Of a stretch of DNA of 42,662 nt, positions 18,300-27,335 are shown piece after piece. Location of the stretch: contig JAIDKZ010000156.1 of the NCBI GenBank assembly GCA_029051735.1, positions 1 through 42,662 on the forward strand, written 5' to 3'. A model generated the notes under the pieces. The model saw only the letters and a program-made list of their open reading frames with translations. It had not been told where the DNA came from and made no database searches. Numbering within the stretch: position 1 is the first letter of the stretch; the number at the start of each line of letters is the position of its first letter. The DNA comes from Anaeroplasmataceae bacterium (GTDB lineage: Bacteria > Bacillota_I > Bacilli_A > Acholeplasmatales > Anaeroplasmataceae). Made by a program: the position numbers and the translations under genes.

Positions 18300-19628
18300 A
18301 TGCGTAAGTTTTTTGCGTATTTACATGAACATTTCTATTTAGAGGTTATAGCATTATTTTTTTTCTTACTTGCTTTTTTTATTGAACCTATTCTATCTTT
18401 ATCCTCTGGAAATGGATTTGTTTTTGATCCAATCCATCAGATATTCAAAGGGTACTTTAAGATTATAACTTCCCCCTCTATTTTAATTACAGATTATGTT
18501 TTTATTTCAAGTTTAGGAGCAACTTTTTTTAATGTAGCAACCATTTTGTTGATTAATTTAATTTTGTTAAAAATTTTGAAATTAAAAATGAATGGTCCTA
18601 TTTATGCGGGTGTTATAATGATTTGTGGCTTTTCCTTTTTTGGAAAAAATATATTCAACACAATTCCAATTTATTTTGGAATCTATTTATTCTCATTATT
18701 TAAAAAGATTCCTTATAAGACTTTTATTATCACGATTTTATTTTCAACAGGAATTTCTCCTTTGGTAAGCTATACTATATTTGGGTTGGGAATTCATATG
18801 GGTATCTCCATTCCTTTAGGAATCTTGTGTGGCATGATTGTTGGGTTTATCATTCCAGCTTTTGCAGCTCATACGATTGTTTTTCATGAGGGATATAATC
18901 TATATAATACAGGTTTTGCATTAGGTGTTATTTCTGCTATTTTTTATGGAATTTATCAATTATGTAATTTAAAAGTAGAAGCAGTTCATCTTTATGATTA
19001 TTCTACATCTACAGTATTTTATTTTATTTTACCTATTTTATCTATTATATCAATTATTTTAGCTTTTATAGGTGACGCAAGAGTTTATAAACGTTATTTT
19101 GCACTATTGAAAACGAGTGGAAGATTGATAAGTGATTATGCATATGAATTTAAGAAAGAAGCAGTCTTATTAAATTTTGGGGTTTTAGGATTAGTCTTAT
19201 TTTTTATATGTTTAATCTTTAGAGTTCCAATGAATGGTGTGATTTTTGGTAGCATTCTTTCTATTTTGGGGTTTGCAGGATATGGATTGCATATTCGTAA
19301 TGTTTTACCTGTCTGGGTAGGAGCAGGACTAACCATTTTTATAAGTATGGTTATCAACCAAAATTATGAATTGAGTATTTCAAATATTATCACATTTGTC
19401 TTTGCTTCTGGACTGGCTCCTATTGCTGGAAGATATGGAATCGTTTATGGTCTTTTTGCAGGAGTATTGCATATTATATTAACTCCTCTAATGTTAAATT
19501 TTCAAGGAGGATTCGATTTGTACAATAATGGACTTTCCGCAGGGTTTGAGGCAGCCATACTCACAGTACTTGCAGAGAAGGTTTTTGTAAGGAGGGAACA
19601 TCATGGTAGAAAATCAAAAGATTTGTAG
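18300..19628 (+). CDS. DUF1576-type polytopic membrane protein
   Basis: This is a 442-residue protein with many hydrophobic segments. It appears internally duplicated: GYNLYNTGFALG near residue 198 matches GFDLYNNGLSAG near residue 404, about 205 residues apart. I recognise this pattern as the DUF1576 family, whose function I do not know. Polar residues around the repeated Tyr-Asn motif could line a transport path, but that is speculation. There is a strong AGGAGG site. The end overlaps the next gene by 26 bases, so the two products are probably made together. Confidence 0.75.
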   Translation: MRKFFAYLHEHFYLEVIALFFFLLAFFIEPILSLSSGNGFVFDPIHQIFKGYFKIITSPSILITDYVFISSLGATFFNVATILLINLILLKILKLKMNGPIYAGVIMICGFSFFGKNIFNTIPIYFGIYLFSLFKKIPYKTFIITILFSTGISPLVSYTIFGLGIHMGISIPLGILCGMIVGFIIPAFAAHTIVFHEGYNLYNTGFALGVISAIFYGIYQLCNLKVEAVHLYDYSTSTVFYFILPILSIISIILAFIGDARVYKRYFALLKTSGRLISDYAYEFKKEAVLLNFGVLGLVLFFICLIFRVPMNGVIFGSILSILGFAGYGLHIRNVLPVWVGAGLTIFISMVINQNYELSISNIITFVFASGLAPIAGRYGIVYGLFAGVLHIILTPLMLNFQGGFDLYNNGLSAGFEAAILTVLAEKVFVRREHHGRKSKDL

Positions 19629-19941
19629 AATTGTTGAAGAATTTAGTTTATATCTTCTAGAGAAGAATGCTTTTGATTTAAATATAAAAGTAAAAAAATC
19701 AGAAGAAAAAACATCTATATATTTTGATTGTTCTTTAATAGATAAGAAATACTTAAATGAATTAGAACAGATATTTAAGCATAAAAGGCAGAAAGAATTT
19801 GAAATTTATGGCTGGGAACTGATTGGTCAGGGAGATGCTGATAACGAATTGGTGTTAGTTTCAAATTTGATTAATCATTTTATGTATTACATTAAAGATG
19901 AAAGGATATATTTTAGTTTGGTGAGATATGAAGAACTTTAA
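19603..19941 (+). CDS. Conserved-context small protein of unknown function (112 aa)
   Basis: I do not recognise this family. It is a soluble, charged protein without signal peptide or membrane segment and with predicted mixed helix and strand. The ATG is preceded by AAGGAGGG and overlaps the upstream membrane-protein gene by 26 bases; its end overlaps the PAP2 gene by 14. This tight nesting makes it a real gene and a likely partner of one of its membrane neighbours. Confidence 0.75.
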   Translation: MVENQKICRIVEEFSLYLLEKNAFDLNIKVKKSEEKTSIYFDCSLIDKKYLNELEQIFKHKRQKEFEIYGWELIGQGDADNELVLVSNLINHFMYYIKDERIYFSLVRYEEL

Positions 19942-20623
19942 TTGGAAAAACTGGATTAAGGTGATTGGGGTTGTTGGATGTGTAATTACATTCATTACCT
20001 TGACGATTATGATTTATTTAAATCATCTTGAGCCATTAAAAGTTGATATTTGGATGCGTGATTTATGTTATAATATTCGTGGGAAAAAATATGGATTTGG
20101 CTTTTGGTTTTTTAGATTGATTACAGAATTTGGTAATTTATATATTATTGCAATCATTATCATTTTGACTATTTTATTGACAAAATGTGATTATAGAGCA
20201 ATTATTCTTTCTATTGGAATGCTTGCGGCTGTGTTATTGAATGTGGGATTGAAGGAACTTTATTTGCGGGAACGACCACTTGCTGATATGAGGTGGATGG
20301 CAGAGGATTCTACTAGTTTTCCTTCAGGGCATTCTACAGCTGTTGGTTTCTTATATCCATTTATAATTTATATCATTTATCATACAAATTTAAAAAAAAT
20401 ATATAAGAATATAATTTATATTTCATGTTCTATTATCATACCACTAGTTATGTTTTCAAGATTGATTTTAGGAGTTCATTATTTTACTGATGTTCTTGCT
20501 GGAGTAAGTGTTGGTATCATGGTTTCTTGTTTTTGTATGTTAATGTATAAACTTTGTGAGAAGTATGATTTTATGACAGAGGGATTATTTGATAAAATAA
20601 GAAAAAATAAAAATAAAGATTGA
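19928..20623 (+). CDS. PAP2-family membrane phosphatase
   Basis: This is a lipid-phosphate phosphatase of the PAP2 superfamily, active at the outer membrane face. The three catalytic motifs are present: KELYLRERP (from Lys109), PSGHS with His135, and SRLILGVHYFTDV with His184. Membrane helices surround them. Substrates in the family include phosphatidic acid, phosphatidylglycerophosphate and undecaprenyl diphosphate; this one cannot be assigned. The start overlaps the 112-aa gene with GGTGAG upstream. It ends its operon before a strong terminator. Confidence 0.92.
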   Translation: MKNFNWKNWIKVIGVVGCVITFITLTIMIYLNHLEPLKVDIWMRDLCYNIRGKKYGFGFWFFRLITEFGNLYIIAIIIILTILLTKCDYRAIILSIGMLAAVLLNVGLKELYLRERPLADMRWMAEDSTSFPSGHSTAVGFLYPFIIYIIYHTNLKKIYKNIIYISCSIIIPLVMFSRLILGVHYFTDVLAGVSVGIMVSCFCMLMYKLCEKYDFMTEGLFDKIRKNKNKD

Positions 20624-20630
20624 GATTTTT

Positions 20631-20664
20631 AAGTCTGTAGATCAAAGCTTACAGACTTTTTTTT
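20631..20664 (+). terminator. Intrinsic terminator after the PAP2 gene
   Basis: AAGTCTGTA and TACAGACTT form a perfect 9-bp stem with a 10-nt loop, followed by a T-run. On the minus strand the flank is A-rich, so it serves only the + strand. Confidence 0.9.
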
Positions 20665-20680
20665 ACTTGTGATTTACAAT

Positions 20681-21217
20681 TTACCAATCTAAACGATAAG
20701 CATATTTTTCTAATAAGGAAAGATTGATTATGTTTAATAATTTATTGTGTTTATCAATTATTTTTTTATCTTTTAGAAACAGAAGAGTTTGTGATAGAGT
20801 TTCTTTACGTAGATTCAAAAAAATAGCGAGTTCAGCAATGGAAAAAGTAAAATAAAAGCTTTCTGTTTTTTTATTTCTATATTCAAAAAGAATATAACGA
20901 GATACTTTGATGATTGGATCTTGGATTAGAAGAAGTTCTACATGATTTTTCTTTTCTAAAAGGATTTGAGATAAAATTGAGAAGTAAGAAAAGTCAATTT
21001 CTGATTTGTCTATCCATTGTCCTGCAACTAAGTCTAAGGCAATATAGTCATCTAAAGTATAAGGGTTATAAAAGATTTGATCTAAAAATAAATAATCCTT
21101 TGGTTTATATATTTCTGTTCCTTTTTTATTTGTTATATGTCCTTTGGTGATTTGAAAGATTTGATTGATATATGTATTTTTCTTTATAATCGTTTCATTT
21201 CTAAAATAAGTTTTCAT
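20681..21217 (-). CDS. Short, divergent Crp/Fnr-like transcription regulator
   Basis: This is a 178-residue protein with a helix-turn-helix near its C-terminus (FSIAELAIFLNLRKETLSQTLLFLKDKKII) laid out as in Crp/Fnr regulators. The N-terminal sensor part is shorter than the usual 220-230-residue family member, and I see no clear cAMP-binding signature or Fe-S cysteines. The ATG follows directly on a terminator T-run with no ribosome binding site, so expression is odd: read-through, leaderless or from an unseen promoter. It lies last in the minus-strand activator operon and may regulate it. Confidence 0.72.
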   Translation of the reverse strand: MKTYFRNETIIKKNTYINQIFQITKGHITNKKGTEIYKPKDYLFLDQIFYNPYTLDDYIALDLVAGQWIDKSEIDFSYFSILSQILLEKKNHVELLLIQDPIIKVSRYILFEYRNKKTESFYFTFSIAELAIFLNLRKETLSQTLLFLKDKKIIDKHNKLLNIINLSLLEKYAYRLDW

Positions 21218-21252
21218 AAATAAAAAAGCTAAGCCTTTATTTACAGCTTAGC
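21218..21252 (-). terminator. Intrinsic terminator directly before the Crp-like gene
   Basis: Read on the minus strand, GCTAAGC and GCTTAGC pair around an 11-nt loop, followed by TTTTTTATTT and then the ATG of the regulator. The upstream arm lies in the last codons of the preceding gene. Readthrough or attenuation would set the regulator level. Confidence 0.75.
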
Positions 21253-22515
21253 GTCCTCGTTTTCTTTAATTTTCTCTCTTGCAATGGCAAGCATCAGTTT
21301 GATTCGATTTTCTTGATTAACTTTAGTAGCAGAAGGATCGTAATCAATTGCAACTATATTTGCTTCTGGATGAAGGCTTTTTATTTTTTTCATAACGCCT
21401 TTTCCACAAATGTGATTTGGTAAGCATCCAAATGGTTGAGTACATACAATATTTTCATATCCAATTTCAACTAGTTCCATCATTTCAGCAGTAAGTAGCC
21501 AACCTTCTCCCATCTTAGTTCCATGGGATAAAATTCCTTCTGATAAATCTTTTGTATGGGAGAAATATTTCATTGGTGTAATTTTTGTAGGCTGAATACT
21601 TTTTATCATCAATGTTTCTCTACGTTTCAAATACCAAATTAATATTTTTGATAGAAATTTTTTCTTCTTACCATGACCATAAAATTGATTATCATAGATA
21701 GAATTATACAAACAATAAAGAATAAATCCATATAATCCTGGAACCATAACTTCAGCATGTTCACTTACTAAAAACTCTTCTAAATGGTTATTTCCAAGTG
21801 CGGCATATTTAACATAAATTTCTCCAACAATTCCAACTTTAGGTAGTGCTTGAGATAAGTCTAAGGATAATGCATCAAAACTTTTTGCAATTGCATTTAA
21901 GTTTTTCTTTAATGCATGATACGAAACACCTTTTTTATTTTCAAATTGCTTTCCAATTGTTTCTACCCATTCATAGGCTAGTTTTTTAGCACTTTCAGGT
22001 TCTACTTCATAAGATCTTGTTTTATTATATAAATACATAATCTCATCCCCATAGGTCATTGCGGCAGCAACCTTTTTAATTAAAGAATAGGTAAGACGTA
22101 ATCCACTATCCTTTTCTAGATTAGATGCGTTTAATGATACGACAGGAATATAACCATATCCAGCTTTATCTAAAGCTTTTCTGAGGAGATGTATATAATT
22201 AGAGGCTCTGCATCCACCACCAGTTTGAGTGATAAGAAGAACAACTTTATCTAAATCATCTCGGTGATTCAGGTTATCTATGAATTGACCAATGACAAGC
22301 AGTGCAGGATAACAAGTATCATTATGTACATATTTTAATCCTTCAGTTACGACATCTGGGCCTTCATTGGTCATGATTTCTACTTTATACCCAGAGCAAA
22401 TTAATGCTTTTTCAAATAAAGCCATGTGAAAAGGAAGCATGGATGGAATTAAAATGGTATGAGTTTTACGCATGGATGCGACAAACTTAGGATAATCTTT
22501 TACTTCTGATTCCAT
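21241..22515 (-). CDS. 2-hydroxyacyl-CoA dehydratase-like iron-sulfur protein
   Basis: This 424-residue protein resembles the HgdB/BcrC/DUF2229-linked half of the large activator-type proteins. Conserved Cys contexts are NDTCYPALL, GGGCRASNY, CTQPFGCLPNHICG, plausible iron-sulfur ligands. No signal peptide is present. In many Firmicutes this region is fused to the activator ATPase in one very long polypeptide; here it is a separate gene whose GGAGGAT site overlaps the end of the ATPase gene, so the two are translationally coupled. The substrate is unknown. A double-cubane cluster protein role is one possibility. Confidence 0.78.
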   Translation of the reverse strand: MESEVKDYPKFVASMRKTHTILIPSMLPFHMALFEKALICSGYKVEIMTNEGPDVVTEGLKYVHNDTCYPALLVIGQFIDNLNHRDDLDKVVLLITQTGGGCRASNYIHLLRKALDKAGYGYIPVVSLNASNLEKDSGLRLTYSLIKKVAAAMTYGDEIMYLYNKTRSYEVEPESAKKLAYEWVETIGKQFENKKGVSYHALKKNLNAIAKSFDALSLDLSQALPKVGIVGEIYVKYAALGNNHLEEFLVSEHAEVMVPGLYGFILYCLYNSIYDNQFYGHGKKKKFLSKILIWYLKRRETLMIKSIQPTKITPMKYFSHTKDLSEGILSHGTKMGEGWLLTAEMMELVEIGYENIVCTQPFGCLPNHICGKGVMKKIKSLHPEANIVAIDYDPSATKVNQENRIKLMLAIAREKIKENEDAKL

Positions 22516-22517
22516 AT

Positions 22518-25421
22518 TTAATCCTCCTTTTGTTCTAAAGCAGCAAATAAACTTCTTAAACGAATTTTTACTGCACCTAAATTTGTAATTTCATCTATTT
22601 TGATTTGAGTATAGATTTTGTTATGATTTTCAAGAATCGTTTTACATTCATCTGTTGTTACTGCATCTAATCCACAACCAAAACTTACAAGTTGAACAAG
22701 ATTCATATCTTTTTGGGTGGTACAGAATTTTGCTGCAGCGTAAAGTCTAGCATGATAGGTCCACTGATTTAGTACACCCACCTTGAATTTAGGGATAAGA
22801 TGGGAAATTGATTCTTCCGTTACTACTGCAACATTAAAGCCATGAATTAATTTATCAATTCCATGATTTACCTGTGGATCTACATGATATGGTCTTCCAG
22901 CTAATACAATAATTTGTTTATGTTCATCTCTAGCTTGTTTAATAATTCTATCAGCTTGGTTTCTTAGATCCATAAGATGTTGATCATATTCGTTGTAAGC
23001 AGCAGAAGAAGCCTCTTTAATCTCTTTTTTTGATATTTTATAGCTTTTTAGTATTTCACTCATTTTTTCTTCAAATATTTTCTTATCATGAATACTTATA
23101 AATGGATGAATGAAATTAATATTTTGTACGTCTTTTACGTTATTTTCTATAGTTTGTGGATAGTAAGCTACAATTGGACAATTGAAATGATTATCTCCTT
23201 TTCCTTCATCAATATTGTAACTCATGCATGGATAGAAGATAGTTTGAATATCTTCTTGCATCAGTTTTGCAATATGTCCATGAACAAGTTTAGCTGGATA
23301 GCAAACTGTATCAGAAGGTATAGTGTGTTGTCCTAAGGTGTAAATTTTTTCATTAGAAAATCCACTATGAATCACTTCATATCCAAGTTTAGTAAAGAAA
23401 GTATACCAAAAAGGCCATAATTCATAATTGTTTAGAACAAGTGGAATTCCTAACTTTCCTCTTGTTCCTGGTTTACTTTTGTAACTTAGTAGCTTATTTC
23501 TTATATATTCATATAAATTAGAATTTTCATTTGTTGTCTTTTTGGTTAAAGGCTTTTCACAACGATTTCCACTGATGAAACGATTTTGATTACTTCCAAA
23601 TGTATTTACAGAAAGTAAGCAATGATTATTACATAATTGACAATTGAAATTTTTGACCTCATGCTTAAAAGTTTTTAATTCTTCCTTAGTTATCGTTTTT
23701 GAGTGTTCAAGTTTTAATGATTTTGCATATAAAGCAGCTCCATAGGCTCCCATTAATCCAGAGATATTTGGACAAACCACATTTAAGTTTAATTCTTTTT
23801 CAAATGCTCTTAACACAGCTTCATTATGGAATGTTCCACCTTGTACAACAATGTTATTACCTAATTGTGAACTTGTTGTTGCACGAATAACTTTATATAA
23901 TGCATTTTTTACAACAGAAATAGAAAGCCCTGCAGATATGTTTTCTATAGTAGCACCATCTTTTTGTGCTTGCTTTACTGAGGAATTCATAAATACAGTA
24001 CATCTAGAACCTAAATCTACAGGTTTATCAGCCATAAGTCCTAACTTTGCAAATTCCTCTATCTTATATCCTAACGCATTTGCGAAAGTTTGTAAGAATG
24101 AACCACATCCAGAAGAGCATGCTTCATTTAAAAATATATTAGCAATTGCATTGTTTTCAATTTTAAAACATTTTATATCTTGTCCGCCAATATCTATAAT
24201 AAAATCTACATTTGGTTTGAATTTTGCAGCAGCACGATAATGGGCCATAGTTTCAACTAATCCTGCATCTAAATTAAAAGCATTTTTTGCAAGATCTTCT
24301 CCATAACCAGTAGAAGCAGAACCAGCAATATTTAAATTTGGATATTTTTCATATAATTCATTAAAAATAGTTTGAATAACCTCAACTGGATTACCTTTAT
24401 TTTGTTGGTAACGTTCAAAGCGAATATTTTCTTCTTCATCAATTATAACAAATTTTAAAGTAGTTGAACCACTATCTATTCCAATATATAGCTTTCCTTC
24501 ATAATTTTCTAATGGATAAGAAGGTATATAGGCTTTTTTATGTCGTTCTCTAAATTCTTTGAGTTCCTGTTCATCAGCAAACAATGGTTGATTGAAAGCA
24601 TAAGTGGCTTGATTTGTATATGTTAATAAGTTTTTGATAACACTTGGTATGTTTAAAACTTCTTTAGCACATAAAGCGGCACCTATAGCTACATAATATA
24701 AAGAATTTTCAGGGCAAATCCCTTTTACATTTAAGGCAGAATCAAAACTTGCCTTTAGTTCAGATAGGAAAGTAAGAGGACCTCCTAAATAAGCAACATT
24801 TCCTGTGATTTCTCTTCCTTGTGCCAATCCTCCTATGGTTTGGTTTACCACTGCATTAAATATGGAAGCAGCTATGTCTGATTTTGATGCACCTTGATTT
24901 AATAATGGCTGAATATCTGATTTTGCAAAAACACCACATCGAGATGCGATAGCATATAGTTTTTGATGATTCGTTGCTAATCCATTAATTTCAGTAATAT
25001 CTACATTTAAAAGTGTAGCCATTTGATCAATGAAAGCACCAGTACCACCAGCACAAGATCCATTCATTCGAACCTCCATGCCATCTGTTAAAAATAAAAT
25101 TTTGGCATCTTCTCCACCTAATTCAATTATACAGTCAGTACCAGGGATTAAAGTATTAGCTGCAATACGAGTAGCATACACTTCTTGTACAAAAGGAATA
25201 TTTACTCCTTCAGCAAGTCCCATTCCAGCAGATCCTGATATAGCTAAGGTTGCCTCATTATCAATAATTTTATCAGAAATTAATTGTTCTAATTTTTGTA
25301 TTATATTATCTTTTATATGTGAGTAATGACGTTTATAGTCAGTATATATAATCTTATTTGTTTCATCAAGTACAACACATTTTATGGTTGTAGATCCTAC
25401 ATCTAGTCCTATTTTTTTCAT
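22518..25421 (-). CDS. Tandem BadF/BcrA-type activator ATPase with DUF2229 region
   Basis: This protein uses ATP hydrolysis to drive low-potential electron transfer in the family of 2-hydroxyacyl-CoA dehydratase activators. Two ASKHA-type ATPase domains are seen: GLDVGSTTIKCVV, GGEDAKI and CAGGTGAFIDQMA in the first (about 1-260), then GIDSGSTTLKFVI, IGGQDIKCFKI and CSSGCGSFLQTFA in the second (about 310-580). The CAGGTG and CSSGCG cysteines may hold a shared [4Fe-4S] cluster. A CQLCNNHC cluster and a DUF2229-like region follow. At 967 residues it lacks the C-terminal part, which is the next gene. It has a near-consensus promoter and GGAGGTG site. Confidence 0.87.
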   Translation of the reverse strand: MKKIGLDVGSTTIKCVVLDETNKIIYTDYKRHYSHIKDNIIQKLEQLISDKIIDNEATLAISGSAGMGLAEGVNIPFVQEVYATRIAANTLIPGTDCIIELGGEDAKILFLTDGMEVRMNGSCAGGTGAFIDQMATLLNVDITEINGLATNHQKLYAIASRCGVFAKSDIQPLLNQGASKSDIAASIFNAVVNQTIGGLAQGREITGNVAYLGGPLTFLSELKASFDSALNVKGICPENSLYYVAIGAALCAKEVLNIPSVIKNLLTYTNQATYAFNQPLFADEQELKEFRERHKKAYIPSYPLENYEGKLYIGIDSGSTTLKFVIIDEEENIRFERYQQNKGNPVEVIQTIFNELYEKYPNLNIAGSASTGYGEDLAKNAFNLDAGLVETMAHYRAAAKFKPNVDFIIDIGGQDIKCFKIENNAIANIFLNEACSSGCGSFLQTFANALGYKIEEFAKLGLMADKPVDLGSRCTVFMNSSVKQAQKDGATIENISAGLSISVVKNALYKVIRATTSSQLGNNIVVQGGTFHNEAVLRAFEKELNLNVVCPNISGLMGAYGAALYAKSLKLEHSKTITKEELKTFKHEVKNFNCQLCNNHCLLSVNTFGSNQNRFISGNRCEKPLTKKTTNENSNLYEYIRNKLLSYKSKPGTRGKLGIPLVLNNYELWPFWYTFFTKLGYEVIHSGFSNEKIYTLGQHTIPSDTVCYPAKLVHGHIAKLMQEDIQTIFYPCMSYNIDEGKGDNHFNCPIVAYYPQTIENNVKDVQNINFIHPFISIHDKKIFEEKMSEILKSYKISKKEIKEASSAAYNEYDQHLMDLRNQADRIIKQARDEHKQIIVLAGRPYHVDPQVNHGIDKLIHGFNVAVVTEESISHLIPKFKVGVLNQWTYHARLYAAAKFCTTQKDMNLVQLVSFGCGLDAVTTDECKTILENHNKIYTQIKIDEITNLGAVKIRLRSLFAALEQKED

Positions 25422-25460
25422 TGAAACACCTCCAAAAAAAGTTTGGCAATACTAAAATTT

Positions 25461-25489
25461 ATTATATTATAAATAATATAACAAGTCAA
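25461..25489 (-). promoter_or_regulatory. Promoter of the activator operon
   Basis: On the minus strand TTGACT is followed after 17 bases by TATAAT, nearly the full vegetative consensus. Transcription would start near 25454, about 30 bases before the ATG. Confidence 0.88.
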
Positions 25490-25572
25490 TTATCAAAAAT
25501 GCTTCCATTTTTTTACAAATGTTTAAAAAAACAAAAAATAATAGATAATCTTGATTTTAAATGATATTTTTC

Positions 25573-25601
25573 TTGATACATAAAGAGTTTTACGATATAA
25601 T
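25573..25601 (+). promoter_or_regulatory. Promoter of the beta-helix lipoprotein gene
   Basis: TTGATA and TATAAT are spaced by 17 bases. Because it lies downstream of the ORF-track start at 25561, it rules that start out and supports 25648. Confidence 0.85.
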
Positions 25602-25647
25602 ATTTAAGAGATTCAAAAAAAATATAAGTGTAAAGGATTTAGGTATT

Positions 25648-27270
25648 ATGAAACGACTTATTATGATATGTTCTACGCTTTGTTTAGGGGTATTACTTTT
25701 ATTAACAGGGTGTTCAAAGAATAATTTACCAAATATAGATGGTAGTTTAAAAATTGTTAATGGTAAAACAAATTTAAGCGTAACAGCTAATTTTACAGAT
25801 TCAGATGATCATGCATTATTTAATGGTAATGTAAGTTCATATATTGTATTGAACAATACAAAAGAAGAAAAAGAGATTACTCGTAAATCTGTTACAATTA
25901 AAAAAGAAAGTGGAGAAGAACCTACACAAACTTTAACAAGCAATAGTTTGGATTTTACTGGTTTGACTGCTGATACAAGTTATACTTTAAAATTGATAAT
26001 TTCAGCTAAAGGAAAACAACGTACAATTTCCACTTCAACAGTTAAAACGATTAACAATGGAGCTTCAGCAGACGATCCTATTAAAATTGAGGATTTAGAT
26101 GGATTGTTAAATATGAATAATGGGAATGATTCATATTATATATTAGAAAAAGATATTGACTTAGGTGGAGAAAAATTGACATCTATATTCAATTCTAGTA
26201 CTTATTTTAAAGGAGTATTTAATGGAAACAATCATATGATTTCAAATTTCTCTTTAGAAAGTAATCAGTATAATGGTTTATTTGGTTATATGTCTAATGC
26301 AGTAGTTGAAAATCTAACATTATCCAATGTTTCTTATGATGCAAACCGTTCAGACACATATTTAGGTGCTTTATCTGGTTATGCTAAGAATTGTACAATA
26401 CGTAATGTTACAATTGATGGATTGAATTTTGTTCATTCAGGTCAAACAACAAGAATGAACTATGTTGGTGGTTTAATTGGTAAAGCCGAGAATTCAACTA
26501 TTGAAAATTGTACAATCAATGGGTTGAAAATTAATATTTCTAGAGCACAATTATATGTATATACAGGTGGCTTTATTGGAGAAAATGAAAATACATTGAT
26601 TACAGATTGTAGTGTTTCAGGAAGCATAGAAGCAACAATTGCATATACTTCTAATGATAATGGTTGTTTATTTTTAGGTGGATTTGTTGGTGCAAATTGT
26701 TCTAACAAAGGTATAAAAAATTGTTACTCTATTGTTGATATTAAAGTTTTAGAGCCAACTTCTGTTACTAGTAGCGGAACAAAAACACATCAAGTACATG
26801 TTGGTGGATTTGCAGGAAGTAATTTCCATGATGGTGCATATTATGATAATTGTGCTGGCGTTGGACAATTAGATGTTACAGTTGCATATTCAACTTATGT
26901 TTGTATTGGTGGATTTGCTGGTAGTACTTTTGCTAAAAATAAAGGAGAAGTAGAGGTAAATACTTCTCGTATGATTAACTGCATTTATGTACCTACAGGA
27001 AAAGGTTTAACTGTTACTTTGATGACGCAAGGTGAGGCAAAAGAAGGTGAAACTGCTCCTTTTACAACACAGGAGGCTTATGTTTCTTTAACAGTTGGTC
27101 GCTATGGTAGTAAAACTGAGCAATCTATGGATAATGTAATTTGTTATTCTAGAAATTTAGTTGTAACGAATACACATGATAATTATAAAGAAACACCATC
27201 TGTAGTTTCTACTATAATCACTGCGTTTAGTCAGACAATTCAAAATGTAATTATTCGTGCAACAGCATAA
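25648..27270 (+). CDS. Surface lipoprotein with GLUG-like beta-helix repeats
   Basis: The start at 25648 gives MKRLIMICSTLCLGVLLLLTGCS, a clear lipoprotein signal with AAAGGA upstream. A fibronectin-III-like beta segment follows (about 25-130). The rest is a ladder of Gly-rich repeats such as NGLFGYMSNAVVENLTLSNV, GGLIGKAENSTIENCTING, GGFIGENENTLITDCSVSG and GGFVGANCSNKGIKNCYS, matching GLUG-type repeats expected to wind into a right-handed beta helix. Such proteins often act in adhesion or glycan binding, but no catalytic site is visible. It has its own promoter, divergent from the activator operon. Confidence 0.8.
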   Translation: MKRLIMICSTLCLGVLLLLTGCSKNNLPNIDGSLKIVNGKTNLSVTANFTDSDDHALFNGNVSSYIVLNNTKEEKEITRKSVTIKKESGEEPTQTLTSNSLDFTGLTADTSYTLKLIISAKGKQRTISTSTVKTINNGASADDPIKIEDLDGLLNMNNGNDSYYILEKDIDLGGEKLTSIFNSSTYFKGVFNGNNHMISNFSLESNQYNGLFGYMSNAVVENLTLSNVSYDANRSDTYLGALSGYAKNCTIRNVTIDGLNFVHSGQTTRMNYVGGLIGKAENSTIENCTINGLKINISRAQLYVYTGGFIGENENTLITDCSVSGSIEATIAYTSNDNGCLFLGGFVGANCSNKGIKNCYSIVDIKVLEPTSVTSSGTKTHQVHVGGFAGSNFHDGAYYDNCAGVGQLDVTVAYSTYVCIGGFAGSTFAKNKGEVEVNTSRMINCIYVPTGKGLTVTLMTQGEAKEGETAPFTTQEAYVSLTVGRYGSKTEQSMDNVICYSRNLVVTNTHDNYKETPSVVSTIITAFSQTIQNVIIRATA

Positions 27271-27293
27271 TTCTTATTGTAATGTATAATATT

Positions 27294-27312
27294 GGAGCTT
27301 AAGCTCCTTTTT
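27294..27312 (+). terminator. Short terminator between the beta-helix gene and cysS
   Basis: GGAGC, TTAA loop, GCTCC and a TTTTT run. The stem has only five base pairs but is GC-rich for this genome. Confidence 0.65.
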
Positions 27313-27335
27313 ATGCTAGTTAAGGAGATGAAAAA

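Noticed and set aside
23851-24240. 129-aa + strand ORF inside the activator gene
   Set aside because: It lies wholly antisense to a gene with clear domain motifs and has no ribosome binding site.
27271-27335. T-box leader for cysS
   Set aside because: Only 65 bases and a five-pair hairpin are present; no specifier stem or T-box sequence is seen.
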